DNA of 49,263 nucleotides from Chromera velia (GCA_018398765.1 JAHBMJ010003367.1:13218-62480), one strand, 5' to 3'. Counted from the first letter of the stretch, positions 11,719 to 22,988 are shown. Notes: a model not told the origin generated them from the letters alone. Numbers and translations are program-made.

Positions 11719-14700
11719 ACTGACTGACTCACTGACTGATTGACTGCCTGCCTGACTCACTGACTCACTCACTGACTGACTGCCTGACTGACTGACTGAC
11801 TGCCTGACTCACTGACTCACTCACTGACTGACTGCCTGACTGACTGACTGACTCACTGACTGACTGACTCACTCACTCACTGACTGCCTGACTGACTCAC
11901 TGACTCACTGCCTGCCTGACTCACTGACTCACTCACTGACTGCCTGATTCACTGACTGACTGACTGACTGACTGACTGCCTGACTCACTGACTCACTCAC
12001 TGACTGACTGCCTGACTGACTGACTGACTCACTGACTGACTGACTCACTCACTCACTCACTGACTGCCTGACTGACTGACTGACTCACTGACTGACTGCC
12101 TGCCTGACTCACTGACTCACTCACTGACTGCCTGATTCACTGACTGACTGACTGACTGACTGCCTGACTGACTGACTGACTGACTGACTGACTGCCTGAC
12201 TGACTGACTGACTGACTGACTGACTGAATGACTGGCTGACCCGAAATTCGTACTCCAGTTCCCACGAAGGCCCCATCTTGGAAGGCCCCAGGTCGTCGTT
12301 GTCCTCTGTCTGGGGTTCCTCGTTCGCACTGCGGTCAAGGGTCGTGACGTCTTGTGTGTCCGGGGGGTTGTAAGAACCCAGAATCCCAAACGAGAAGAGG
12401 TCGGAGAAAAATTGGAAGGCGTTTTGGAAGGTGACAGCACTCGGTGAGTATGAAAACAGACGCCATGTGGGGTTGTTTCCACTCTGGGGAGTCAAACTCC
12501 CCCCCAAAATAATAGGGATGAGTGCCTTGGAATTGGGGGTGCCTTCAGTTTCAAGAATTATCCTCAACGAGTCCCTGTGGTAGTGACCAAAAATTCCGGC
12601 AACGACGATCTCCTTGAATTTCTTCAGAATGTCGGTCAGGCGCTTTTGATATTTGGGTAAAAACTGTACTTCAAAATCAACGCCAATTTTAAAGACTGCG
12701 TTGAATCCGGGAGGCACATGACCCGCAATTATTACCTGCAAAAAGGAATCATGTCATGTAGACATTGCAGAACCGGAAGAAAAACACATTTGAAGAAAGA
12801 AAATTCTAATCTCTGGCGCCTCGAACAGACACCTGCGTGATTCGCAGAGAAAGCTGAATGAATACGAGGTTGAAGCTGAAGCAATCAAAGTGGAAGGAGG
12901 GAGGGAGGGAGAGAGAGATGTGTGTATACCAAACCGAAGACCACAGTGCGGGAGATGATGCAGACTGCATGGGTGTCCGCTGACCGATTCCCCCGCCTCC
13001 TGTGCTCTCCGCAGTGTCCCCTCGAGCCACTCAAATTGGTCCTCTACGGATGTACAAACGCACACAGAGACAGAAAAGAAGGAGGCGGGTGGCAGTCAGC
13101 TTTGAAAAATGCTGGACCCAATCAATTGCAGAAGAATGCCATTCAGGTTAGCAGCCTTAAAGAGTATCAACGACGGAAGTTCGACCACCCTCCAACGTAG
13201 AGTACAATTGGCATAGCCTGAAAGTTTCTTTCACGAAAGATAAGGGGTTCTCTTGAGTCGGCAACTGTCAGCAGATATGGGCCAAAGAGAAAGATAAGAG
13301 AAAGGAGAAAGAGACGGTCGGCAGACCAAAGGGAATCAGTATGGTAGGAAAATGTACCAAAAATTACCGGGATCTTCTGGAGGCTCCATTTGTTTTTTCT
13401 TCCAGGCAGTCGTGCTCCAGTAATTTGTGTTCAGACTGATGACACGAAGGCCGGACCGCTGCGACCCTGGCAGAACCCCCTCCCCCCCCTGATCCCCGCT
13501 TGCTTCCACGACTCGCTGCGAATAATATCCACCCTTGAGAAAGTCCTGCACAGGTACAGAGAAACCACAGCAGAACATTCCTGGGCTGTCGTGTGATAGT
13601 TGTTGGATTTTGTCCTGCTCGACAACCACTTCGAGACTGTCATTGTTTTGCAAGTTGGAAGGAATGGTAGGAATCTCTGCTGCCTGCTGCTCCTTTGCAC
13701 ATGCAAATCACTCTGCGTCATAATATGATAGACGCACCTTCTTGATCTCCTCGTCGTCTTCTGGAATGGAAAATCCTTTCATCGCGTTGTAGAGCTCCAG
13801 GTACCATTCCCTCTCCTCCTCGGTGAATGGAATGGCGTAGTCCCCGTCAAGGTCGTTGTTCCCGATGACCTGCACGAAGGGAATCTGGGGACGGCCGCCG
13901 ACCTCCAGAGCTGCCCGAATCTGCAAAGAAGGAGGCCAAAGAAGAAAACAGAAGGCACTAACGAATGAATCAACGAAGGAATGTGCACAGAGTGAATGAG
14001 TGGAGGGGAAGGAGGCCGAACGGAACAAGTGAGGGGAGGAAAAATGGGGAGAGGGACAGATGAGAGGAGAAGCAGTGAAAGAGGGAAAGAACAAGTTAGA
14101 AAGGGAGGGTGATTGGAAGTGAAGAGTGTCAGCAAGAAATGGGAAGAAGCTCAATCGGAGTCCTAAGCAAATTTCCAGAAGAGCCGGTTGACCTGTTTGG
14201 AGACATCTCTGACGATGGCAAAGCGAGCGAGCCTCACCAGTCTGCAAACACGCCATGCACACAAGACGAATTTTTTGAGTTTATTCGGTCATCTTTTGTA
14301 CCGAGCTCTGCTATCAACTGTGCACGACAGACTGTTCCCTCGAAAGACTGAAAGGCTGAAATAGGCTACACGGTTGCAATGAGCAAACCCCGAAAGAATC
14401 AGAAATGGTCTTTCTCGATTCCTCAATGTCAGAACTACTTGCCATCAGTCCCCAACTGACGTGGCATTTTTTGTTGCTGCTTCCAAGTTGTGTGCAACAA
14501 GGTCCCCCGTCGAGATCAGAAAACGGACATCGGGCTTTTGTCCATCGCGTAAGTCGCTCCCCCCAGTTGTCGAGGGAGCAACCTCTGAGGCAGCGCTGAG
14601 AAGATTCGACAGCTTCCGAACCGAAGCCCCCCGCAGAAAGTTTGCTGAAAGAAAAATCTTCTCGTCATCGTCTGCGTCCTCCCCAGCCGGCTCTGGACCT

Positions 14701-15336
14701 CTGGGCACGATACGGCCATTCATCACACCAGAGATACTGGACATCATGGTGCTAAATAGCGATCTCGGGCTGTCACAATTGAATCGACCATAGTAGGCAG
14801 GTAACGCTCCTTGGTCGAACCAGGTCTGTTCGCCTTCAGAACGAAGGAGATTTTCTTGCCATTCAACCTGGGGGTTCGGAAAAGCGACTTCCGAGTCCGT
14901 GCTTGCAGGCGCGCCGGGTCCAAATTTTTCCTTGAAGGACCCAAAAATGTCTGTGTATCTTGACAGGAAGAAAGCATCCTGACCAAGAATGTCATGGATA
15001 TACTTCTCATACGTTTCATCAGTGGCGTTTCGGCACCACTTCTTCCCTCCGACTTCTGGATTATAGAGAGGGTCGAGGTGGATATCCGACACATGAACGA
15101 AGTGGTGAGGTTGTGTGCTCGAAGCTGCATGCAGAAATGAGTAGAAATTCATCTTTATGCGAACAGACGGGAACAGACAGAGTATTCAAACAAACCAATC
15201 TTTTTTCCCTTCTGCCCTCCCTTCCTTTCTCTCACCCTTTTTTCCTTCCTTTAGCACCTCTCTCTCTCTCTCTCTCTTGTGTGTGTGTGTGTGACCGTGT
15301 GTGTGTGAAAGTGTGTGTGTGAAAGTGTGTGTGTGA

Positions 15337-15379
<43 letters not shown>

Positions 15380-15609
15380 CGTATGCGCTATGTGTGCCGC
15401 TGACCGTTCTTAACGCCCAGTGGTTTGATGATACCGCGGTGAAGGACCAGAATTATGGCGGAGATTAAGGCCAGGACAAACACGACTGCGAACGACCCAA
15501 TTATCACCGTTCTTCTGGTGTCAAGAGGGGAGTCGGAGCGGGTTCTTGAAGTGACCTGGCCACTTCCTTCCCCTGCCCCGGAATCCGTCTCGTTACCCCC
15601 TGAAGACAT
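10109..15609 (-). CDS. Type II membrane acid-sphingomyelinase-like / endopolyphosphatase-like metallophosphodiesterase (9 exons)
   Basis: Minus-strand exons are 15609-15405, 15124-14461, 14241-14193, 13920-13738, 13614-13368, 13043-12985, 12735-12241, 10934-10852 and 10394-10109. They total 2271 nt, giving 756 residues, and all phases agree. Residues 1-33 are hydrophilic and 34-56 form one membrane segment, so the catalytic part should be luminal. All calcineurin-like metallophosphatase motifs are present: D82-x-H84 in HVSDIHLDPLY, D276 in STGDLV, N327 in GNNDLDGDY, H475 in AGHVPPG and H520-x-H522 in FGHYHRD. This order is that of the acid sphingomyelinase-like family. The membrane anchor and GNND motif resemble vacuolar endopolyphosphatase (Ppn1), which cuts polyphosphate; SMPDL3-type nucleotide or lipid hydrolysis is the alternative. 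The 49-nt exon 3 was found by phase. The acceptor of exon 5 is the least certain. Intron 7 contains the 1-kb CAGT array. The C-terminal tail after residue 700 is basic. Confidence 0.86.
11176..12240 (-). repeat. About 1.07-kb CAGT/CTGA tetranucleotide array starting at a splice donor
   Basis: On the plus strand it reads CTGA with scattered CTGG, CTGC and CTCA variants. On the transcribed (minus) strand it is (GTCA)n. It begins exactly at the donor of intron 7 of the phosphodiesterase gene (exon ends at 12241, donor GTCAGC at 12240-12235). Higher-order repeats of variant blocks are visible between about 11,750 and 12,130. The transcribed strand has long stretches without stops, which explains the Ser/Gln/Val open frames here. 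Confidence 0.95.
15257..15382. repeat. (TC)n(TG)n(GC)n compound microsatellite in phosphodiesterase intron 1
   Basis: A TC run is followed by TG runs interrupted by GAAAG units and ends in a short GC run. It fills most of the 280-bp first intron, between the exon for the membrane anchor and the exon for the DxH motif. Confidence 0.9.
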
Positions 15610-16253
15610 TCGTATTGATGCACGTGACCTTTAGAGACCAACTCGGCAAACCCTTTCGCAGGACGCGAACGATGCCCGGAGCAACAATTTGGCGTATCAG
15701 GTATATATACAGACACGTACAGACAGTAGCTGCAAATGCATGATATGTACGTACATGCATGTGTGAGGACTGATTTGTGCGCCTGCATGTATGCATACGT
15801 ATACATATTTTTCACATTTGTATCAATTTCTCAGTATCTTTCAATTTCATGGTTTCACGATTGAGTGTTGCATATATATAGTGTTGCATACATGCAACTC
15901 GGTCGACGAGTAGTTTTCGGGACAAAATAGCTTCGTGCGACCACCCGAAGAGAAGAATTTGAAGCTGAAAATATTCAGTGTGTGCCCCCCAAGACTCCAG
16001 AAAAGGGCTTTTCGCGCAATTTTAAATGCATGCAACACTTCGTGCAACACGTACTTCATATATATATATATATATATATTGTGCAACATGCATGCACCTT
16101 TTGTATACAGTTATATCATTGTTCGTCTGTGTATCGATCTGCATATGCAGTCTTGTATCGATACGTACGTACATCAATAAATATGCAAATTGAAACATGC
16201 AGACGCACATGCTTGAATGAGGTCGCTATGGCGGGAATTCGCTGAGGACTCTG
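15610..16253. other. Upstream region of the phosphodiesterase gene
   Basis: This region is moderately AT-rich with short TA runs at about 15873-15880 and 16059-16079 and repeated CATGCA/TACGTA words. It should contain the 5' UTR and promoter of the minus-strand gene that starts at 15609. I see no coding exon and no convincing core promoter element. Confidence 0.5.
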
Positions 16254-17770
16254 TAAAGCTTCATGTAATCATGAACTGTCATGCGAAGGGACTGCGCCGC
16301 CTTGCCAATCGCTCGAACGTTCTGACAGTCCTGCTTCGTGCTTCTCTAACCTCCTCTTTGACAGACTGCACCCTCAAGACGGGACTGCAAGAACGAACTT
16401 CGATCAAGCCACACTTCGCCAAGAACTGAGTGATCCAAAAGATGCCAACCAAGAAGGTTTCAGCCGGGCAGTATTCAGGCGTTCTGCAAATGAAATGCCT
16501 TCTGCAGGGGAGAAGAAGGAGTGCGACTTTTTGCGATCTCACAGAACCACCACCTTTGCGCACAACTCCAGCTCCTTGACCGAGCGTGAATCCAGGCAGG
16601 AAGCTGATGCCAAAGCTCAAATGCGGCAAAGCTTTGTCGAGCAGTCCCAAGCTTGACTTCTTGATCCCGATTCGTACACGAATTCTCCTTACTGGGGCTC
16701 AACGGTGCTCCCAGATCTGAATGGCTAATTCTGAACGAGATCCTTGAATATCCCGATGCGAAAAACGAACCTGGTGTTCAAGGCACTCTGGTTTCGGTTC
16801 ATCTGAAGGAAACTCCAGGGTTCCTTTTCTCAAGCTTGCTTCGCAAAGCCGTAGCGTCCCATCAGCTCTGCCGTTCCAACACAAACGACTAGTCACGCAC
16901 TCTTGGTCATCTCAAAGGTTCAGCTTTGCAGTGCGCTCCGGGTTCTTGAGCTGCTGCAAGAGAAAAGCTCTTTGCGGTGAAAGATGCCTCGAGCAGACTG
17001 AACCGCAAGCGTCGAAAGAAAGCCCTTCGACATACCCTGGACAACGAGGCCGATGTTCTCATTGACTTGGCACGAGAGATGATCGATTCGACCGAGTTGG
17101 AATTCCAGTCTTTCTCCTAAACCATTCTGTTCTTGTCTGTTCGGTCGATTTCGTCCAACAATGGAACTGCGCAAAAGGTCGCTCAAGTAAGTACCACCTC
17201 TTCCAGACCACGCATTAAAAGAGTGAATTGAGGCTTCTAGAATTGCTGTCTTCTTCATCCAATCTAAGCAGAAGAGAGATGACCGCGAACAAACTGTGGA
17301 TTAAGCCTTTTCGAGGGCCGAAAACCGGACCTTGGACGGAAATTCACTCCTTTATTGGGATGAGCCAAAATTTCACCGTCCTTTGCGAAGTCAGCGAATG
17401 GGCCGCCCCAATTCGCCATTCAAAACATTTTGAACTTCAAACACGTTAATTGCCCGTTTCTCTTCTGTGCAGGATAACATACAGTCAAACGGCAAACGTC
17501 TTTGAGATCGCTTGCTGCGATTCTCCATGGTCTTTGATGGTCTTCCGTGACAACCAAAGGCCACCGACCTGAGGAATGAGGCTCTGCCTTGATCTCATGA
17601 GCATCTCGAAGTGTGAAGAATATCTGGAAGGGCAGTGGGACTGGCTAAATCAGTGGCATTTTCAATATCCGACATTCGCTGCCGCCCAGAGTCTCATGAT
17701 TGACAATGTGTGCAGACTCATTGGCGGTCGAAGATCAAAGGCGGCCACTGAAGGAAGGATGGGTCCTTAA
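16254..17770 (+). pseudogene. Possible decayed plus-strand coding region, family not recognised
   Basis: Several plus-strand frames without a start codon read like protein but are separated by stops or frame changes. One, at about 16256-16650, is rich in Arg, Ser and Glu and includes TNFDQATLRQELSDPKDANQ. One at about 16663-16892 includes GAPRSEWLILNEILEYPDAK. One at about 16960-17120 includes ALRHTLDNEADVLIDLARE. Others lie near 17228-17449 and 17576-17770. Their order suggests one damaged gene or mobile-element reading frame, or exons of a gene with short introns that I could not join. An antisense frame at 16279-16650 competes with the first piece. I recognise no domain, so function is open. 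Confidence 0.3.
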
Positions 17771-18278
17771 GTGAAAAGATCTCCAAGCAGCAAACACGGC
17801 TCACAGATGCTTGACCCTTCGCCGGCTCACAGATGCTTGACCCTTTTTTGTGCATTCTCTTCAGTTCATCGCGCCGCTGAACGCAATTGAAGGTCCCCAG
17901 TTAGTGTAACCCCGACCAAAACGTGGGTCGTTTGAGCGTTCAGTGGACTTGGAGTCCGACCTGGCGGTACGTGTCAGATCAATGACCGAGGCGACTTCGA
18001 GATCTTCGGGGAGAGAGGGAGAGAGGGAGAAAGGGAGGAAGGGAGGGAGGGTGAGAGGGATGGAGGAACATGGGAAGTCTTCGTTCGGGCGTGTGTCACT
18101 GCACTCTTTTCGACTCTTTTCTGTTTCTCTTTTTGAGTCGATCTACAGCCGGGGCCTCAGTCTCTCTGGGTTCTTTCGGAGATGTCTTGCAGCTTTAAAA
18201 GCTGTTCGATCCGTCTGAGACTTGACCAGTGGGCTCGCCATCTTTCTTTGCTCTCCATAAGCAATGGAGGGACTTGCA
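17746..18278 (+). repeat. Direct repeat copy 1 (about 0.53 kb)
   Basis: This copy is nearly identical to 18396-18923. It starts at CACTGAAGGAAGGATGGGTC and ends at the ATGGAGGGACTTGCA-like word. Within it the word GGCTCACAGATGCTTGACCC occurs twice in tandem (about 17800-17845), and there is a GGGAGAGAGGGA-type purine run at about 18010-18058. No domain is coded. Confidence 0.85.
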
Positions 18279-18395
18279 ATGGATGCTTCACCCCTCGTAC
18301 AAGGGCGAACAAGCGCTGGCCGGAGCGGAGTGAACGGGAAGCGCTCGAGAGGAGAGATGCCAGTGAAAGGGCATGAAGGGCCGAGGAAAGCTTGT

Positions 18396-18923
18396 CACTG
18401 AAGGAAGGATGGGTCCTTGAGTGAAAAGATCTCCAAGCAGCAAACACGGCTCACAGATGCTTGACCCTTCGCCGGCTCACAGATGCTTGACCCTTTTTTG
18501 TGCATTCTCTTCAGTTCATCGCGCCGCTGAACGCAATTGAAGGTCCCCAATTAGTGTGACCCCGACCAAAACGTGTGTCGTTTGAGCGTTCAGTGGATTT
18601 GGAGTCCGACCTGGTGGTACGTGTCAGGTCGACGACCGAGGCGACTTCGAGATCTTCGGGGAGAGAGGGAGAGAGAGAGGGAGGGAGGCTGAGAGGGATG
18701 GAGGAACATGGGAAGTCTTCGTTCGGCCGTATGTCACTGCACTCTTTTCGACTCTCGAACTCTTTTCTGTTTCTCTTTTTGAGTCGATCTACAGCCGGGG
18801 CCTTAGTCTCTCTGGGTTCTTTCGGAGATGTCTTGCAGCTTTAAAAGCTGTTCGATCCGTCTGAGACTTGACCAGTGGGCTCGCCATCTTTCTTTGCTCT
18901 CCATAAGCGATGGAGGGGCTTGC
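18396..18923 (+). repeat. Direct repeat copy 2 (about 0.53 kb)
   Basis: This is the second copy of the 17746-18278 unit, offset by 650 bp with about 117 bp of unshared sequence between the copies. Differences are scattered substitutions, a shortened purine run and an insertion near 18752, so the duplication is not very recent. The same internal tandem word is kept. Confidence 0.85.
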
Positions 18924-20023
18924 ACTGAATTTAAACAGATGCTTCAATATTCGACTTGCGTAGGCTGCAGTATAATTTGTATAGGGCTCGAGGTTGAGTC
19001 GTGGCAACCGTAACGTAGGAAACCACTCATTTTTTATATTGATACAAGTTTTAAAAATCAAAGAAGGAACTTGAATCGCTGCTGCATACCTTGTTATAGC
19101 TGTTTAACTTCCGTTTTGGTCTAGTTCAAGTAAGTTTAACTTGTTGGTTAACAACATGTATATACGCCTCCCTAGAGTGATAACTCCATTGAAGGTTTGG
19201 CATCAATCAATCAATGAACTAGTCAATTAATCAAGAGATATGACTAAAGTATATCGGCCATGCACTTTAGACAGCTAGTTGTCCTTAATATAGAAAGTAC
19301 TAAAAAAAATAGAATAAATTATATTAGAAATTGTATATTGAAGGCAACACTGTTTTTGAAATGCTGCTATGAATTAATTAATGCGGTGTAAGCCGACCTC
19401 CGGCAGTGGACTGCGGGTAAAACCTAGAACATCAATGCTATATGTTATGTTCTACTCTTAGCTCGCTTGGCCTCGAATAGGGCAGAAGAGTGAAGATATA
19501 CCTAGAAGCTGAAGTTTGGAAATAGATTCAGAGTCTTAAAGATACAAGTTTGGGTCTTGGAGTTCAGTAACTGCTGTCACAATCCTCGGATCCGTCAGGG
19601 GGACTCAAGGAGGGTGGAACCTCAACCTCACGACGAATACAAGATTGAACTTCGATTCTTGATTCTCAATCTCGATGTTTTTATGAAGCGGAATTGTTGT
19701 GGATGCGGCATTAAATTTGATTCAATTCGATTTTTGATTGCATGCATGCCATGCATACGCAGCGAGTCGACTATAATTGCCATGCACTATTCAGTTCTTC
19801 TTTTACCCGACTATTCGGCTTTCTGACTGATCGATTTTGTACCGCGCTCAGAATCAGAGCCTCAGATTCGGCTACTTCAAATCCCCAGTCGAATCCACAC
19901 CGCGCGTTATTTGGCTTTAGGCTGGTAATAGGCCCAGAAAGCAGTTTGTGCCAACTTTGTGATTCTTTCGATATATTTAAGCTCTTACGGCTGTTCTGCT
20001 CATGCGTATCTCTCCCTTGCCTA
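18924..20023. other. AT-rich intergenic stretch
   Basis: The sequence lies between the direct duplication and the TA-flanked element. It is AT-rich with no supported gene. Open frames here are short and have no splice partner or recognisable motif. Confidence 0.5.
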
Positions 20024-21284
20024 CACAGTATGGTTAGGAGTTACTACCGGGCCCTGTGGAGGGGTGGCGAGTTACCATCATTTTGGTAACCATGGGGCGG
20101 TAACTTAAGAGCCCAAAGGCCCCTACCACTACCATGGTAGTTCGGACCAAGACGTTCGGAAGGTTAACCTTACTTATGGTCAAAATTATGGAATCGTTTC
20201 TCTTCTGTCCCCTGTCAGAGCAGACAGACAATTGACGAAGGCTTCAGTTTGGCAGTGATCAGTGCTTTCTCATGCATACTGTACGTGGGAAACTAGGAAA
20301 CAGGACTGAGTAGTCCGCTTTTTCCTAGTTTACTGTTCACTGTGTCTGGCGGTTTTCAGTTTTTTTGTCTTGTCGTGAGACGTAGTGTAGTGAAGTTTTT
20401 TCTTCTTCCTCTCTCCCCTCTCATTCTTTGTTCTTCTTTTTTCTTTCCTATGTTTTTGCGGCCCGCTTCTTGATTCCTCCATTCTTCGTTCTTCTTTTTT
20501 CTTTCCTGTGTTTTTGCGGCCCGCTTCTTGATTCCTTCATTCTTCGTTCTTCTTTTTTCTTTCCTGTGTTTCCCTCCTGGCCAGAAGAGGCAAGCCACGC
20601 ATCCACTTCAGGGCTGACCGGCCGCATAAGTCTGGGTAGAAAGGCAGCGACATACCGATCTCCCAGTCACCCCCCAATATCGCATTCGTTAGCTAGATTT
20701 GTTGGAGTTCGAGTCAGAGTGGAAGTACAGTCACTACACAGTTATTCATGTGCATCGCGGTGCATCCCAGACATACCGAAGCCGAGCCTTGTACGGCAGG
20801 CTCATGCAGTTCTCATTCAATGACGTTGGTCTTCTTGTGAGGAAGTGCAATTACGGTTGCTCAACACACTGAGCTGAGTACAGAGGTCGACGCCTCGCAC
20901 AGCCCTGACAGGCCTTACTAAGTGACCTTGACTGTCTGGTTTACACAGTTCGGACATTTATAGTATGCATTATCACACAGTTGGACAATCAATGCTCGCA
21001 CTGCAGCATCATAATGCCATTATTCATAGAGATAGATTAATATCTCAAACCTAAGAGTTTAGCAACATTGGCATTTACTCTGTAGCCTCTGTTGATTCTA
21101 GATTTGATGGTAAAACTAGGTAAAACAGGTTTAAAGTTGACTAGTATTATGGAAAATATGCAGTACTACCACTATCATGGTCATGGGACTAAAAACTACT
21201 ACCGTAACCGTGAAATTGGTAACCCGGGCGGCCTAGCGGCCACCCAGTAACCATCCTACTATCGTTACTCCTAACCATACTGTG
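20024..21284. mobile_element. 1261-bp terminal-inverted-repeat element flanked by TA (non-autonomous DNA transposon)
   Basis: The left end CACAGTATGGTTAGGAGT and the right end, read on the other strand, match perfectly for 18 bp. Subterminal sequence is related but diverged: both ends carry GGTTAC/GTTACC words in small palindromes. Each end abuts TA (20022-20023 and 21285-21286), as expected if TA was duplicated on insertion. There is no transposase frame inside, so it would be non-autonomous. TA duplication suggests Tc1/mariner or a related superfamily, but the ends alone do not prove it. It contains the 62-bp tandem repeat at 20424-20573. Confidence 0.7.
20424..20573. repeat. 62-bp tandem repeat, about 2.4 copies
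   Basis: A pyrimidine-rich unit containing TTTTTGCGGCCCGCTTCTTG repeats with very few differences, inside the larger TA-flanked element. Confidence 0.85.
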
Positions 21285-21701
21285 TACCCTTACCCACTGG
21301 TATTTCTCCTTTCTTTTTTCTTTGTTTAATTCTCACCCTTTAATCACTTTTATTTCTTTTTTTCTTTTTCTAGGACTTTACTTCGATAGAACATATGCTA
21401 TACTATGTTATACAATCTGCTCTGCTATGAAAAGATGCCCGGCCCCCAAATATTGAGAAAATTTTATTTATGCATATATAATGTTGACATCTAAGTTGAG
21501 ATCTTTTACCGCAGATCAATGCTATACTAGTAGTCCTGAAGTTCGGCCGCTTTATGTGAGCAATCGCTAGCATGCTCCTAACTTTGCAATATGACATGAA
21601 TGCTCCCAGACTGCCTTTTGCCATTGGGACACGATGGCTGGCGGGTTAAGTAACTTAAGTCACATCATCATCATCATCACTATGTTATGTTACCTAGTCT
21701 T

Positions 21702-21936
21702 GACTTCCCTGAACCTAACTACCACTTAAAAGTTTAAGCCGCATTTTTGGATAAGCTTGAAAGTCCGCGCCGCAAGCGCGGATCATTTACGTTGTCTTGA
21801 AAGCCACAGCCGCATATCTGGACGGTGTCTTGACCGTGTACGCCGCAAGTGTGGATGGTCTCTTGAAAAATGATGCCGCAGATAGAAATCATCTTGATTA
21901 TATTTTTTTAAGTGACACTTAGGTCCAGGGAGGTTC
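21702..21936. mobile_element. 235-bp MITE, copy 1
   Basis: Imperfect terminal inverted repeats of about 26 bp are built around CCTCCCTGAACCTAA and end in CACTT. The element is flanked by a perfect 7-bp target duplication, TAGTCTT, at 21695-21701 and 21937-21943. It has the same length as copy 2 at 48239-48473 and is about 85 percent identical to it by eye. The interior is made of diverged units of about 33 bp that begin TTGAAA and contain GCCGCA. It has no coding capacity. Confidence 0.9.
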
Positions 21937-21943
21937 TAGTCTT

Positions 21944-22588
21944 TTACCTTAATACTTTAATTAATTCTTATGAGAGATTCTTATTTTTATATTTACGCTC
22001 AATTTAGTATTATAATTGATCAGAATTATGATACCAGAAAAACCTAGAGAAAAACATATGTGTTATCTACAGTGTGTTTTAATTGTATTAATGCTACTGT
22101 GATGAACGCGTAATATATTGTAGCACATTGTACGAATACGTCAGCAATTAGGCACTCCACGCTCTGTCTTTCACAGTAGCAGTTTGAGCGCAAAGAACAC
22201 CGAAGTGGTCTTCTGAAAAAAGAAAAGAAGTTCAGTCAATCCGTCAATCGAAGCGTCGAAAGGAGGGCCCTGCACACATCTTGTCCAACAGAGGAGGTGC
22301 GTGTGGGGTCTGAGTCTTTTCCCCTCAGCCTTACTGAACCGGCAGGTAGGTGACAGTGCGGCTGGTGACAAACCAATCAAGCGGAAGTGGATGTCCTCCA
22401 GGGGAACGGCAGAGAACCACGCGTCCTCATGTCTGTTGTAGCCAAGACAGGTGCACTCCCATCCTTCCCCGAAAAGAAAAGAAAGAAAGACCAAAAAAAG
22501 GGAAAGGAACCACGTTTCTTTTTTCTTTTCGCGATCCTGAAGCATGTTTGGTGAATCTGCCCAAGACAGCTTCCATCCATCTGTCCTC
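21944..22588. other. Intergenic sequence after the MITE
   Basis: This AT-rich stretch becomes normal composition from about 22,150. A minus-strand open frame at 22171-22653 overlaps it, but I cannot connect it to a start or a domain. The part near 22,500 may be the 3' UTR of the possible small gene at 22589-22988. Confidence 0.45.
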
Positions 22589-22988
22589 TTACACCAGTTG
22601 CTCCATGTATGTTCCTCTCCACTGCACTTGGAGAGAAACGCACACGCATGCACACTGCAATCTGTTCACTTAAGTGTCTCCCTCCAACGTTTTTTCCGTG
22701 GAGGTAACGCTTCACCTTTTCTTCTTGGGCAGTTTTCGGAGACACACACAAAAGAAAAAAACCCAGTAGACAACTGACAGACGAAGCACGCATGCGCCGT
22801 TTGCGTTCATTCTCCTGTCTGTCATCGACCGAGCCTGTTTTTTTCTTCTCTGCTGCTCCACGTGGTAAGCTTTCCTTGATCCCCTTGCTTTGCTCCAGCT
22901 GCGGTTGCGGCTGTGGTGAGACAGACAGGCGACGCGCGATGGCGTCTTCGGACAAACGGGTGCTGTATTTCTTTTTTTCCGCACTCAT
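22589..22988 (-). CDS. Possible two-exon small hydrophilic protein
   Basis: The minus-strand exon 22988-22779 starts MSAEKKKYSTRLSEDAIARR and runs for 70 codons. It ends at a GTCAGT donor of the type used by the other genes here. An acceptor (gtgcag) lets a second exon, 22621-22589, add ten residues (WRGTYMEQLV) and a stop in the same phase. The 80-residue product would be charged, with a Pro/Gln patch around residues 25-33 and no membrane segment. Support is limited to splice-site and phase agreement plus the non-repetitive composition of the first exon. I recognise no family. An ATG three codons upstream (22997) is an alternative start. Confidence 0.35.

Noticed and set aside
11176..12240. 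CRISPR-like or satellite array
   Set aside because: The unit is 4 bp with no spacers and lies inside a nuclear intron.
12241..12480. Extension of phosphodiesterase exon 7 through the array
   Set aside because: The family C terminus continues from WELEYEFR to RTYETPDMS at 10934, which requires splicing out the array.
11161..12482. Ser/Gln/Val repeat proteins on the minus strand
   Set aside because: They are translations of the CAGT array, which has no stops on that strand. The true exon ends at 12241.
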